Assembly (NCBI RefSeq): GCF_900108295.1
Contig: NZ_FNWK01000001.1
Span: 186,001-250,000 of the forward strand
Origin: Sphingopyxis sp. YR583
GTDB taxonomy: Bacteria > Pseudomonadota > Alphaproteobacteria > Sphingomonadales > Sphingomonadaceae
DNA: 64,000 nucleotides
Reading direction: 5' to 3'
In this document: one piece after another, positions 24,740 to 33,888 of the stretch
Layout of the letters: every line of letters starts with the position of its first letter
How positions within the stretch are numbered: the stretch's first letter is position 1
Notes under the pieces: model-generated
Seen by the model: only the letters and a program-made list of their open reading frames with translations
What the model was told of the DNA's origin: nothing
The model's database searches: none
Position numbers and translations under genes: made by a program

Positions 24740-24754
24740 TGCAAATCATTCGCA
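24740..24754. promoter_or_regulatory. Fur-like inverted repeat before the TonB receptor
   Basis: TGCAAATCATTCGCA is an imperfect inverted repeat (TGC-AAT / ATT-GCA around a central C) that fits the 7-1-7 Fur consensus at 10 of 14 positions and is followed by TTATC. It ends 14 bp before the ATG, a position where binding would block initiation. Confidence 0.5.
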
Positions 24755-24768
24755 TTATCGGGGGTACC

Positions 24769-27132
24769 ATGACCGCTTTCAATCGCTCCACCATCCGCCT
24801 TTGCGGCGGCGCCTGTTTTGCCGCCATTGCCGCCCTGATGGCCGCCCCCGCCGCCGCGAATGTCGGCGACGAAGCGCCCGCCGGATCGGACATCGTCGTC
24901 ACCGCGGCGGGTTATGAGCAGAAAATCACCGACGCCCCCGCGAGCATCACCGTGGTGACGGCCGAAGAGCTGCGCCAGCGCCCCTATATGACGCTGATCG
25001 ACGCGGTCCGCGATATCGAGGGCGTCGACGTCGGCGAAACGTCGGACAAGACAGGGCAGCGCACGATCAGCATCCGCGGCATGGGCTCGGACTATACGCT
25101 GATCCTGATCGACGGCCGCCGCCAGAATAACCATGGCGACATCTATCCCAACAGCTTTGGCGGCAACCAGTTCAACCATATCCCGCCACTCGACACGATC
25201 GAACGGATCGAGGTCATCCGCGGTCCCGCCTCGACCCTCTATGGCGCCGACGCGCTCGGCGGCGTCATCAACATCATCACCAAGAAGGTGCTCGACCGCT
25301 GGACCGGCTCGGCGACCTTTGGCCGCAGCATCCAGGAGGATACCGACTTCGGCGACGACATGACGTTCGACGCGGCGGTCAGCGGGCCGATCGTCCCGGG
25401 CCTCATCGGGTTGAAGCTGCGCGGTTCCTATTACAAGCGCTACCCGTCCGAGCCCGATTTCGCGCCGGTGGTCGATCCCGCCGGCGTGTCGCACGTCCGC
25501 GGCCTGGGCTTTGGCGGCGGCGGCAAGACGGTCAGCAACACCAACCGCGCCTACGGCGGTTCGTTGACCTTCACCCCGTCGGACGACCACAGCTTCATCT
25601 TCGACATCGACTATTCGAAGCAGGTCTATGACAACACGCCGATCGTCGATCCCGACACGGGCGTGATCACCTATCCGCTGGGAACGCTCGACGGCATCGA
25701 AAGCATCTGGCGCGCCAGCGGCGGCATCGTCCAGCCGCGCGTCGGCTATACCGAGGAGCAGGTGTTCGATCGCCTGTCCTGGGCCGGCACCTATAATGGC
25801 GATTTCGGCTTCGCGCGCGCCTTCCTGTCGCTCGCCTATATCGAAACGAACAACAAAGGGCGCACCATGCCCTTCTCGGTGGCGGAACGTCAGCTCTTGC
25901 AGCAGATGTTCAGCGGCACCGGGCCCTATGCCGGTATGCCGACCGCCGAGCGCCGCGCGCTCGCCGCGAGCACCTTCCTGCCGCGCCCGCTGCGCACGCT
26001 CGAAAGCGCACAATATACGGTCGATGGCCGTATCGACATCCCGGTCGACCTGGCCGGACGGCATAACATCGTTCTCGGCGGCCAATATATCGACGGCACG
26101 CTCGACGACGGCGTCTTCGGCCTCGAGGCAGCGGTCGGCGGGATCGAAGCGGTGCAGGACCACCGCATCTGGTCGCTGTTCGCCGAGGACAACTGGACCC
26201 CGTTCGAAGGGTTCAGCATCACGGGCGGCGTCCGCTACGACAACCATAATCTCTTTGGCGGCCACTTCAGCCCGCGCCTCTATGCCAATTACACGATCAC
26301 GCCGACCCTGACGATCAAGGGCGGGGTCAGCACCGGCTACAAGACGCCGAAGACCACCGACCTCTATGACGGCATTCGCGGCTTCGGCGGTCAGGGCACC
26401 AGCCCCTTCATCGGCAATCCCGACCTCAAGCCCGAAACCAGCGTCAACAGCGAGGTCGCGCTTTATTGGAACCCGACAGCGGCGAGCGGGCTCAACGTCA
26501 CGCTGTTCCACAACAAGTTCAAGGACAAGATCGACACGACGATCGTCCAGCCGTGCGCGTTAACCAATTTCGTGCGCCCCTGCGCCAACCTCGGCGACTA
26601 TTATGCCGTGCTCGGACTTGGCAGCACGATCAGCATCCCGTTCAACGTCGACAAGGCGCGGATCAAGGGCGCCGAAGTCGCGGGCCGCTATGAATTCTTC
26701 GACGGCCTGTCGATCCGCGCCAACTACACCTACACCGACAGCAAGCAGCAGACGGGCGCGTCCGCGGGCCAGCCGCTGACCCAGTCGGCCAAGCATATGG
26801 CGAACGCGACGCTCGACTGGCAACCGCTCGACGGCCTGTCGGCGCAGCTCTCGACCGAACATCGCTCGCGCCGCTATCGCGGCCTCGGCGTCAACGGCGA
26901 GCATCTCTATTACAAGAGCTACACGGTGCTGAACTTTGGCGCGCAATATCGGCTGAACGACCATCTGACGCTCAGTGGCCGGGTGAACAACCTGCTCAAC
27001 CAGGATTTTCGTGCCTATGACGTCGACTTCGGCCAGCCGGTGAACGGTGCCTATACGCCGACCTACATCGATCACTACAACAACAAGGACAAGGCGCGCA
27101 GCTATTGGGTCAGCGTCAACGCGCGCTTCTGA
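24769..27132 (+). CDS. TonB-dependent receptor, probably for a ferric siderophore
   Basis: An outer-membrane gated barrel (787 aa). The order is a signal peptide ending PAAAN; a TonB box-like DIVVTAAGYEQ; a plug domain with RQRPYMTLIDAVRDIEGVDV, SIRGMGSDYTLILIDGRR and IERIEVIRGPASTLYGADALGGVINIITKK; then the barrel, ending YWVSVNARF. The plug resembles IrgA/FepA-type catecholate receptors. ATG 24769 (MTAFNRS) precedes a normal signal peptide; ATG 24739 lies upstream in frame but before the Fur-like box. Iron control is suggested by that box, and by the adjacent two-component system. Confidence 0.92.
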   Translation: MTAFNRSTIRLCGGACFAAIAALMAAPAAANVGDEAPAGSDIVVTAAGYEQKITDAPASITVVTAEELRQRPYMTLIDAVRDIEGVDVGETSDKTGQRTISIRGMGSDYTLILIDGRRQNNHGDIYPNSFGGNQFNHIPPLDTIERIEVIRGPASTLYGADALGGVINIITKKVLDRWTGSATFGRSIQEDTDFGDDMTFDAAVSGPIVPGLIGLKLRGSYYKRYPSEPDFAPVVDPAGVSHVRGLGFGGGGKTVSNTNRAYGGSLTFTPSDDHSFIFDIDYSKQVYDNTPIVDPDTGVITYPLGTLDGIESIWRASGGIVQPRVGYTEEQVFDRLSWAGTYNGDFGFARAFLSLAYIETNNKGRTMPFSVAERQLLQQMFSGTGPYAGMPTAERRALAASTFLPRPLRTLESAQYTVDGRIDIPVDLAGRHNIVLGGQYIDGTLDDGVFGLEAAVGGIEAVQDHRIWSLFAEDNWTPFEGFSITGGVRYDNHNLFGGHFSPRLYANYTITPTLTIKGGVSTGYKTPKTTDLYDGIRGFGGQGTSPFIGNPDLKPETSVNSEVALYWNPTAASGLNVTLFHNKFKDKIDTTIVQPCALTNFVRPCANLGDYYAVLGLGSTISIPFNVDKARIKGAEVAGRYEFFDGLSIRANYTYTDSKQQTGASAGQPLTQSAKHMANATLDWQPLDGLSAQLSTEHRSRRYRGLGVNGEHLYYKSYTVLNFGAQYRLNDHLTLSGRVNNLLNQDFRAYDVDFGQPVNGAYTPTYIDHYNNKDKARSYWVSVNARF

Positions 27133-27216
27133 CCACTGCCGATACTTTCGTCGACGGCATTCGGGCCGGCAACATCAGCCGCCCCGTTGCCGATCGGCGA
27201 GGCGGGATGACAGTCT

Positions 27217-28548
27217 TCAGGAAGCCGTCAGGACTTCGAGTTGCCGCTGCACGCCGGGGTCGCCCTGCCACTTGACCGCGATCGAACGGACCAGACCCGC
27301 GTCACCCCAACGCTCGCGGCGCGCGGTCGCCTGATGAAGCATCTGCACAAGCCCTGCCCGGTCACCCGCGACAGAGAGCAGGAAGCTCGGCCAGGCGCGT
27401 GATCGGAGGTCTCCCGCCGCGAGGTCGGCGAGCGCCTGCTCCATCAGCACCGCATGCGCGCGGGCATCGCCTTCGTCGAGGGCCGCGCCGACCGCCTCGA
27501 TTCGCCCCGCAAGTTCGGCATTCTGGCGTAGCTTGGCAAAACTCTGCTGCGCCGTAACGAAGCCCCGATAATCGCCTTTCGCAAGGTGGATGACGCTCAG
27601 GCAATCGTGGATCACCGCAAAGTCGGCATGCCGCTGTTCGAGGTCGGTCAGCGCCGCAACCGCCGCCGCTTCGTCGCCCATCGACCATTGCGCCCAGGCG
27701 AGATCGGTCTGGATCGCGACCGAACCCGGCAACAACGTGCGGGCATCGTTGAGATGCGTCAGGGCGGCCTTCCCGTCGCCATGATCGGCGAGGATGTTGC
27801 CGAACCAGAAATGGCCGTTTGCGTCGTTCGGCGCGAGGGCCAGCGCCCGTTCGAAATAGCGCTTGGCCGCACCGAAATCCCGATCCCACCAATAAGCGAC
27901 GAAGCCATTGACGCGCTGGGCCGAGGCGAGCGACGGGCTGAGGCGCAGGGCATCGAGCGCGGCCGCCCGCGCCTCCGGAAAGGCGTCGGCATCGCTCCGG
28001 CTGCCGAATTCGCGCGACAGGATCAGCGCTTCGGCCAGCGCGGCATAGCCGGGCCCATAGCCAGGGTCGTCGCGCGTCACCGTGCGCAGCGTTTCGATCG
28101 CGCGCTCGATCGATCCTGCATTCCTGTCGGCGACGAGGTCGCGCGCCTCGAGAAAGCGCTGCGCCACACCGGGATCGACCGGCAGCACGGGCGCGGCGGC
28201 GATGGCGCGCGCCGACGACGCCGGTTGGGTCATCGTCCACAACCCCGCGCCAACTGCCAAAAGGAGCAAAAGCGAAGCCGCCGCCCCCGGACGCTGCCAT
28301 AATGGCCGGCCGGGAGCGGCGGTCGATACCCGGTCCGCGGGCTTTGGGTCGCGTAAGCTCGCGGCCCAGGCATCGAGCTCGTCGCGCAGCGCATAGACCG
28401 TCCCCGTCTTCCCCCCCGGAAGACGGTGGACGGGCAGGCCGCGCTCGCGCGCCCAGCGAATCGCGGTGGTCCGGTCGCGTCCGAAATGAGCCCCGATCGA
28501 TTTCCAGCCGTCGATGCGGGCGGCCGCGGACTTGCTGCTGGCTGTCAC
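27217..28548 (-). CDS. Predicted membrane-tethered HTH protein with TPR repeats
   Basis: A 443-aa protein. Residues ~10-65 form a helix-turn-helix of the excisionase/MerR-like kind (GWKSIGAHFGRDRTTAIRWA, then GLPVHRLPGG and VYALRDELDAW). One hydrophobic helix follows at ~90-108 (AAASLLLLLAVGAGLW). The remaining ~320 residues are helical TPR-type repeats (FLEARDLVADRNA, YAALAEALILSREFG, ANGHFWFGNILADHGDGKAALTHL). A DNA-binding domain on the cytoplasmic side joined to a periplasmic TPR domain suggests a one-component transmembrane regulator of the CadC kind, although the HTH is of another family. It is the last gene of a possible leftward run autotransporter - LuxR regulator - this gene. The convergent TonB receptor ends 84 bp away. 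Confidence 0.75.
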   Translation of the reverse strand: MTASSKSAAARIDGWKSIGAHFGRDRTTAIRWARERGLPVHRLPGGKTGTVYALRDELDAWAASLRDPKPADRVSTAAPGRPLWQRPGAAASLLLLLAVGAGLWTMTQPASSARAIAAAPVLPVDPGVAQRFLEARDLVADRNAGSIERAIETLRTVTRDDPGYGPGYAALAEALILSREFGSRSDADAFPEARAAALDALRLSPSLASAQRVNGFVAYWWDRDFGAAKRYFERALALAPNDANGHFWFGNILADHGDGKAALTHLNDARTLLPGSVAIQTDLAWAQWSMGDEAAAVAALTDLEQRHADFAVIHDCLSVIHLAKGDYRGFVTAQQSFAKLRQNAELAGRIEAVGAALDEGDARAHAVLMEQALADLAAGDLRSRAWPSFLLSVAGDRAGLVQMLHQATARRERWGDAGLVRSIAVKWQGDPGVQRQLEVLTAS

Positions 28549-28679
28549 GGACGGACAGGTCGGACGACGAACGAAAACACGCTGAACCCACCCCTTCTGC
28601 GCTGGCGGACGCCAAGGATCGCTTGCGCGGGGGACCTATGCGATCGGACGCAAGCCTGCATCCATCATCTGTTTAGGCG

Positions 28680-29741
28680 TCAGGGCGCCGCTACGATGAA
28701 CCGATGGGCGAACAGACAAAGGTCGGGAAAACCGGAGGTTGCCGTCTTTGCATAGATGCGGTGCAGGTGACTGCGCGCGGTCGCGCGGGCGATACCCAGT
28801 CGATCGGCGGTTCCGATCATCTCGCCATGCGTCAGCACGTCCTGCAGCACCCGCGTTTCGCCTGCGGTGAGTTCATGCGCGGCCGCGATCGCGTCATAGG
28901 CAAGACCCCAACGGCGATCGACCTCGGTTACGCTGACGGCGTGGGCGGGGCCCGGCCCCGCTCCCAGATCGCCATAGCGGTTGCGCGACAGCGAACGCGC
29001 GGCGAGCAGCAGGCGGACCTTCCGGCCATCGAAGGTGAATTCGTGCAGGATCGGTTTTCCGTCATGCGCCGCCCGTGCAAGCGCCCGCCCAAAGGCCGAC
29101 CGCGCCGCGGCCTCGATCGACCCGAAGCCGGTCATTCGGCCGATTTCGGGGCCAAGGTCGAGGATGCGCCCGTCGTCCCCAAGCAACACCAGCCCGTCGC
29201 GCGCGCCCTCCGCCGCCTCGCGATACGCCGAAATGAGGTCGGCCTGTCCGATGCGGTGGCTCGACAGATAGACCGCACGCCGCAGATGCGGAACCAGCAG
29301 CCGCATCGCGTCGATATCGCCGGCATCGAAAGGCGCGGCATCGCCGGTGCGAAGGATGGCGATCGTCGCGAACATTCCGTCGCGCTTGATCAGGTTGGTC
29401 GCCATATTGTCGACGATCCGCTGCGGCGCGATATATTCACGGTAGAAGCGGCTCGCTTGTATCTCGGGCGATTGCAGCAGCGGCCAGGCCGGGCGCGGTT
29501 CGCCCTCGGCGGTTTCCATCAGCGCCGGACGCAGCGTGTCGAGCGGCGCATAGGTTTCGACATAGCTTTTGAGGAAGGCGGGGTCATTGCCATATTCGGC
29601 CTGGAACCCCGCGCCGCTGGCACCGCCCATCCAGCCGAGAAAGCCCGATTGCGCGCCGAAATGATCCACGATCCGCCGCAGCAGATCGGGAAACAGCCGC
29701 TCATCGGCGGCGGCATCATAGATGGATTCGACCGGAAACAC
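28680..29741 (-). CDS. LuxR-type HTH transcriptional regulator
   Basis: A 353-aa protein with a C-terminal LuxR HTH (LTAGETRVLQDVLTHGEMIGTADRLGIARATARSHLHRIYAKT). The N-terminal 280 residues contain a PAS-like segment (GLVLLGDDGRILDLGPEIGRMTGF), and no receiver domain or acyl-homoserine-lactone-binding signature was seen. The hallmark W in the HTH region is replaced, but the helix pattern is intact. It is encoded 79 bp downstream of the autotransporter gene on the same strand. The ligand is unknown. Confidence 0.82.
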   Translation of the reverse strand: MFPVESIYDAAADERLFPDLLRRIVDHFGAQSGFLGWMGGASGAGFQAEYGNDPAFLKSYVETYAPLDTLRPALMETAEGEPRPAWPLLQSPEIQASRFYREYIAPQRIVDNMATNLIKRDGMFATIAILRTGDAAPFDAGDIDAMRLLVPHLRRAVYLSSHRIGQADLISAYREAAEGARDGLVLLGDDGRILDLGPEIGRMTGFGSIEAAARSAFGRALARAAHDGKPILHEFTFDGRKVRLLLAARSLSRNRYGDLGAGPGPAHAVSVTEVDRRWGLAYDAIAAAHELTAGETRVLQDVLTHGEMIGTADRLGIARATARSHLHRIYAKTATSGFPDLCLFAHRFIVAAP

Positions 29742-29783
29742 GTGACTTGGCTATGCCGCACTGCAACAGGTCGCGCAATCCAA

Positions 29784-29814
29784 ACCCGGTCCCCGCCGCC
29801 AGACGGAGACCGGG
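29784..29814 (-). terminator. Possible terminator after the autotransporter gene
   Basis: On the minus strand, CCCGGTC (29814-29808) pairs with GACCGGG (29791-29785) across a 16-nt loop, followed by TTTGG. The stem is good but the T run is short, so this may only attenuate read-through into the LuxR regulator gene. Confidence 0.4.
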
Positions 29815-29820
29815 CCGGAG

Positions 29821-32800
29821 TCAGAAGGCGATCCGCAGCCCAGCCTTGATGCTGTGATCCTGTCCTGCCGACCCAATCACGCCGTCATAGCCGATGCTGG
29901 CGCTGATCCGTTCGCTCGGCCGGAAACGCCCCTCGATGGCGGCCACCCCGGCGTTGCGCGATTGGCCGGCCGCGACGACCGAAAAGGCCGGCCCGGTCGC
30001 GAAGCGCAGCCGGCTGGCGGGTTCAAGCGTGCCGAACCCGTGCTGCCACCCCGCCATGCCGGCGACCGAAAAGGCGCCCACCCGCGCGGTTTCGAACCGC
30101 ATGCCAAGCGTCGAGGCGAGTGCCTTTTCCTTTTCGCCGACGCCCGTCAGCGCCGCGCTGCCGCCCGTTTCGGCAAAGCCGTCGGTCTTCGCGCGGATGG
30201 CAACAAGCTGTGCGAAAGGTTCGACATAGCCGCCGCCAAGCGCGACACGATAACCCGCCTCGGCAAAACCGTGGATCACCGATCCGTCATAAGCGCCGAG
30301 CAGCGTCTCGCCGGCCCCCGGAAAGGCGGTAAAGCGGTCGGTGTCGATGTCGTAACTCGCATAGCCGCCGCCGGCCTTCAGCGAGAGCGCGCCGAAGCTG
30401 CCGCCCGCATAGCCGAGGATGTGGAAGCTCTTGAGCTTCGCATCGCTGGCGCGCGCCGCAAGGGTCAGGTCGGTTTCGAGATAGGCCCCGGCGACGCCGA
30501 GCACCGCCTTGTCCCCTACCCCGAAATCGGCACCGAGCACCCCGCCGATCGTATCGCGGTCGAGGTCGGCGGTACCGCCCCTTCCGTCGTTCTTGCCCCA
30601 GTTGCCGAAGAGCTGGCCCCACACCGCGCCGCCCTGCGGCTCGCGCAGCCGCTCAAGCACCGCGTTGCGCGGCAGGCGCGTGTCCTCGACCATCGCGGTC
30701 CTGACGGCGGGATGCACCTCGCCCGACAGCCCGTCGAACGCCGCCTGTGCGGCGGCATCGGTCGATAGCAACAGCGCCGCTGCAGCAAGCGGATCGCTGG
30801 CCGCCTGCCCGTCGAGCGCAGAACCGACCGCAATCTGGTTGGGCGTCAACCCCGCCGCGGCGAACGCGCGCAGACGCGCCAGTTCGATGAAGATCGTCGT
30901 CGGCGTATTGCCCTGACGATAGCCGAGGAAGGCCGAAAGAAAGGCGTCGTCGAAAGTGAAGCTGCCCGTCACGCCGCCCGCCGATTCCAACACCGTGTAT
31001 CGGGTGCCGATCACGAGCGGTTGCGGATTGCTGACCTGCAACCGCGCGCCCGCTTCGATCGTGGTCGCACCATCGGCGACGAAGCGGTCCGATCCCGTCC
31101 CGCCCGCATCGACCGCCAGCACCGATCCGGCGGCGAAGCTCGCATCGCCGGTCGTCTGCACGACATCGCCGAAGCCGCCGTCGATCATGATGATCGTCCC
31201 GCTGTTCGCCAGCGTTTCGAGCCCCGAATAGGTCGTCGTCTCGGCGGTCGCCGCCGACACGCCGCCGATCAGCCGGCCGCCCGCAACATTGTTGAGTATG
31301 TCGTCGGCGCCGCCGAAGACATTGACCCCGCCGATGCTATTCCATGTCCCCGCATTGGTGAAGCGATGGCTGGCCTCGATATCGGGAACCTCGGCGATGA
31401 CGAAGCCCGCGCGCGCCGCGCGACCGAGGGCGCCTTCACCCGGATCCTCGGGCTCGGGCTCGGGTTCCGGCTCAGGTTCGGGCGCAACAATCCCCGCGTC
31501 GAGCCGAACCGTGCCAAGCAATGTCCCATTATTGAGAATCTCCACCGGACCGCCCGAAGCCTGAATGGCGAGATCCGCCGAAGCCCCGCTACGATTGCGG
31601 ATGGTGCCTTCGTTGGTCAGGGCGAATCCCTGCCCGCTTTCGGTGCCGGCGTCGATCGCCGCGATCCCGCCTTCTACGGTGCCGCGCGTGACCAGCGTCG
31701 CGCCGCCGGCTGTGACTGCGTCGAGCGCCGCGATACGCAGCAGTTGCGGCCCTCCGCCGCCACCGCCGCCAAGACCGCGCGTCACGATCGATACGCCATA
31801 CTCCCCGCCCGCGGCATTGTTGACGTCGAGCGACAGGCTGCCCGTCGCATCGGCAGATGTCGTCGCACGAACGCCATTGGTGTCGCCGGTTGCAGTCCCG
31901 CGTACCAGCAGCACCGCCTCGCCCGGTCCGCCAAAGCTCATCGTCAGGCCGTTACGTGCTCCCGTGCTGTTGGTCGCGTCGATGCGGATCGCACCCGAAC
32001 TGGAGACGAACAATCCGTCGCTGCCGGTGCCGGTCAGCGTACCGGTCGAGGTGAAATCGATGCTCCCCTCGCTGCCCGATGTGCTCATGACGACGCCGTT
32101 GATCCCGGTCACGTCGACGACATCGGCATCGACCGCGCCGCGTCCGAAGATAATGAGGCCGGTGCCACCGGTACCTGTCAGTTCGCCCGTGGCTTCGAGC
32201 GCGATATCGCCCGCACCGAGCGCGGTCAGGGTGACGCCGTTGCTCCCTCCGGTCACCGCGTTCACCGCGACATTGACATCGCCGACACCGTTGCTCGCCA
32301 GTTCGACGCGCACGCCATTGTCGCCCGCAACGACCGGCCCGGCTATCGCCAGGTCGACCGGACCATTGCCTTGCGCGGTGACGATAACGCCGTCGGTCGC
32401 GCCGGTAACGGCGGCCAGATTGGCGCTGATCGCCCCCGCAGTCGAGCTGGAAAGTATCTCGACGCCGCGCCCTTCGCGCCCTTCGACGCGGCCCGTCGCG
32501 GTCAGCGTCGCCGCCCCCTGCCCGAGGTTGCGGATCAATATGCCGGCGCGCCCTTCGACGCCCGCAACATTCGCCATCACATCACCCGCGCTCCCCCCGG
32601 TGACGATGTTCAGGCCGTTGCCGCTGATTGCGCTTTCCTGCGGCCGGGTATTGTTGCTGAGCACTTGGCCCTCGGCAGTAATGATCGTCTGCCCTCGACC
32701 AATATTGCTGACCGAGATCGCGCTCGCCCCTGCGGTGACAGCGCCGCGCGTCGTGACGATCAGATCCTGCGCCGTCGCGCCATTTCCTGCCGAGACGCCC

Positions 32801-33585
32801 TGCCGGCTGGCGACATCAACCGCGCCGTTTACCGTGATATCGGTCGATCCGCCGCCCAGATTGCTGACATTGATCCCGCCGCCGACGCCCGCAACATTGT
32901 TCGCCGCGATCACGATATCGCCGCCAGCCCCCTGCACGCTGTTGAAGCCGACGATCGCAAAACCTTCGCTGCCGGTCGCGCTAGCCGTGCCGGTCGAAGT
33001 GATTCGGATGGCGCCCGTGCCGCCGCGATTTTCGACGGCAATGCCCGATGTACCGCCGGCGACATTGTTCGAGATTACCTCGGAATCGCCGCCGCTGCCG
33101 GCCAGTGCGACAATGGTGATGCCAGTTTGCGCGCCGGTGACAGTGCCCGTCGCCTCGACGAGCACACCACCGGTGCCCAGATTATTTGTGATGATCCCCG
33201 CGCGGCCACCGCCAGTCACGTCTCCGGCGGTGCGGATCTCGACGCGCGATGCGCCGCCGCCATTGCCGACCGCGATCCCGTCGCGTCCGCGGCCAATAAT
33301 GGTCGAGGCATTGGCGTCATTATAGATGAGCGATCCCGCACCCGATATGAGCAGCCCGTTGTCGGGGCTGTCGATCCCGAAGCCCGGCGTCGTGGTCACC
33401 GTGACCGCGCCGGCGCCATTGTTGACGCTTTGCTCGCTGCTATTGTCACCCGAACAAATCGTGGTCCCGTCTGGCTGGTCAGCGCATTGGGCCGAGGCCG
33501 GGGTGGTGAACGAAAGCGCGACTATGGCGGTTGCGCCAAGCAACCCGGCGCGATGCCGGCGCGCAGCGGAAAATGATTTGGTCAT
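29821..33585 (-). CDS. Large autotransporter (type Va) surface protein
   Basis: A 1254-aa protein. ATG 33585 begins MTKSFSAARRHRAGLLGATAIVALSF..PASAQ, a signal peptide, with TTGAGG 8 bp upstream. After CADQPDGTTIC comes a ~640-residue passenger of Gly/Val/Thr-rich, beta-helix-like repeats (for example GVDVTAS-like turns and 'GSNGVTLTALGAGDIALEATGELTG'-type units). A Glu-Pro repeat linker (around 31450-31500) follows, then a pertactin-like junction and a C-terminal barrel of ~280 residues starting near GGAVWGQLFGNWGKND and ending in Phe (KAGLRIAF). No protease or adhesin active site is visible. A surface-exposed adhesive role is an inference. Confidence 0.9.
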   Translation of the reverse strand: MTKSFSAARRHRAGLLGATAIVALSFTTPASAQCADQPDGTTICSGDNSSEQSVNNGAGAVTVTTTPGFGIDSPDNGLLISGAGSLIYNDANASTIIGRGRDGIAVGNGGGASRVEIRTAGDVTGGGRAGIITNNLGTGGVLVEATGTVTGAQTGITIVALAGSGGDSEVISNNVAGGTSGIAVENRGGTGAIRITSTGTASATGSEGFAIVGFNSVQGAGGDIVIAANNVAGVGGGINVSNLGGGSTDITVNGAVDVASRQGVSAGNGATAQDLIVTTRGAVTAGASAISVSNIGRGQTIITAEGQVLSNNTRPQESAISGNGLNIVTGGSAGDVMANVAGVEGRAGILIRNLGQGAATLTATGRVEGREGRGVEILSSSTAGAISANLAAVTGATDGVIVTAQGNGPVDLAIAGPVVAGDNGVRVELASNGVGDVNVAVNAVTGGSNGVTLTALGAGDIALEATGELTGTGGTGLIIFGRGAVDADVVDVTGINGVVMSTSGSEGSIDFTSTGTLTGTGSDGLFVSSSGAIRIDATNSTGARNGLTMSFGGPGEAVLLVRGTATGDTNGVRATTSADATGSLSLDVNNAAGGEYGVSIVTRGLGGGGGGGPQLLRIAALDAVTAGGATLVTRGTVEGGIAAIDAGTESGQGFALTNEGTIRNRSGASADLAIQASGGPVEILNNGTLLGTVRLDAGIVAPEPEPEPEPEPEDPGEGALGRAARAGFVIAEVPDIEASHRFTNAGTWNSIGGVNVFGGADDILNNVAGGRLIGGVSAATAETTTYSGLETLANSGTIIMIDGGFGDVVQTTGDASFAAGSVLAVDAGGTGSDRFVADGATTIEAGARLQVSNPQPLVIGTRYTVLESAGGVTGSFTFDDAFLSAFLGYRQGNTPTTIFIELARLRAFAAAGLTPNQIAVGSALDGQAASDPLAAAALLLSTDAAAQAAFDGLSGEVHPAVRTAMVEDTRLPRNAVLERLREPQGGAVWGQLFGNWGKNDGRGGTADLDRDTIGGVLGADFGVGDKAVLGVAGAYLETDLTLAARASDAKLKSFHILGYAGGSFGALSLKAGGGYASYDIDTDRFTAFPGAGETLLGAYDGSVIHGFAEAGYRVALGGGYVEPFAQLVAIRAKTDGFAETGGSAALTGVGEKEKALASTLGMRFETARVGAFSVAGMAGWQHGFGTLEPASRLRFATGPAFSVVAAGQSRNAGVAAIEGRFRPSERISASIGYDGVIGSAGQDHSIKAGLRIAF

Positions 33586-33888
33586 CGATCGTACCTCAAG
33601 GCTGGAAGGGTAGATGCGACCGGTTCCCGAACGCATGCCGCGCCCCTCCCGATCGCCATCCTTCCTGCCGGTCCCGGCCCCCGGGGACCAAGTTGCAAGC
33701 TGTTGCATTTAGTGGTTTTCGATAGCTCGCAGCGATTTTCGAGACTGCGCAAGACGATGCCGAGATAAGTGATATGGACGTGCCAGGCGTGACGACGATC
33801 GAGGACCGCGAAATCGTCCTCGTCGATGTCGCCTGACAATGACCGGAGCGCTACCCGACGGGCGGCGCTTGCTTTGGAGAGAATGACG
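33586..33888. other. 303-bp intergenic region between autotransporter and pirin
   Basis: No gene is supported. The region separates divergent genes and includes the ribosome site of the autotransporter and the GGAGAG site of the pirin gene. The stretch 33693-33740 is somewhat AT-richer, with two GTTGCA copies (33691-33696 and 33703-33708). No convincing promoter boxes or operators could be assigned. Confidence 0.5.

Noticed and set aside
27167..27192. CGGCAAC/GTTGCCG inverted repeat between convergent genes
   Set aside because: Only a 7-bp stem with no T run; it could be a weak bidirectional terminator but is not distinct enough.
31021..33576. Very long open frame on the plus strand opposite the autotransporter
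   Set aside because: It is a mirror of GC-rich codon use; its protein is Arg/Asp-rich without any fold, and the minus-strand frame has a signal peptide, repeats and a barrel.
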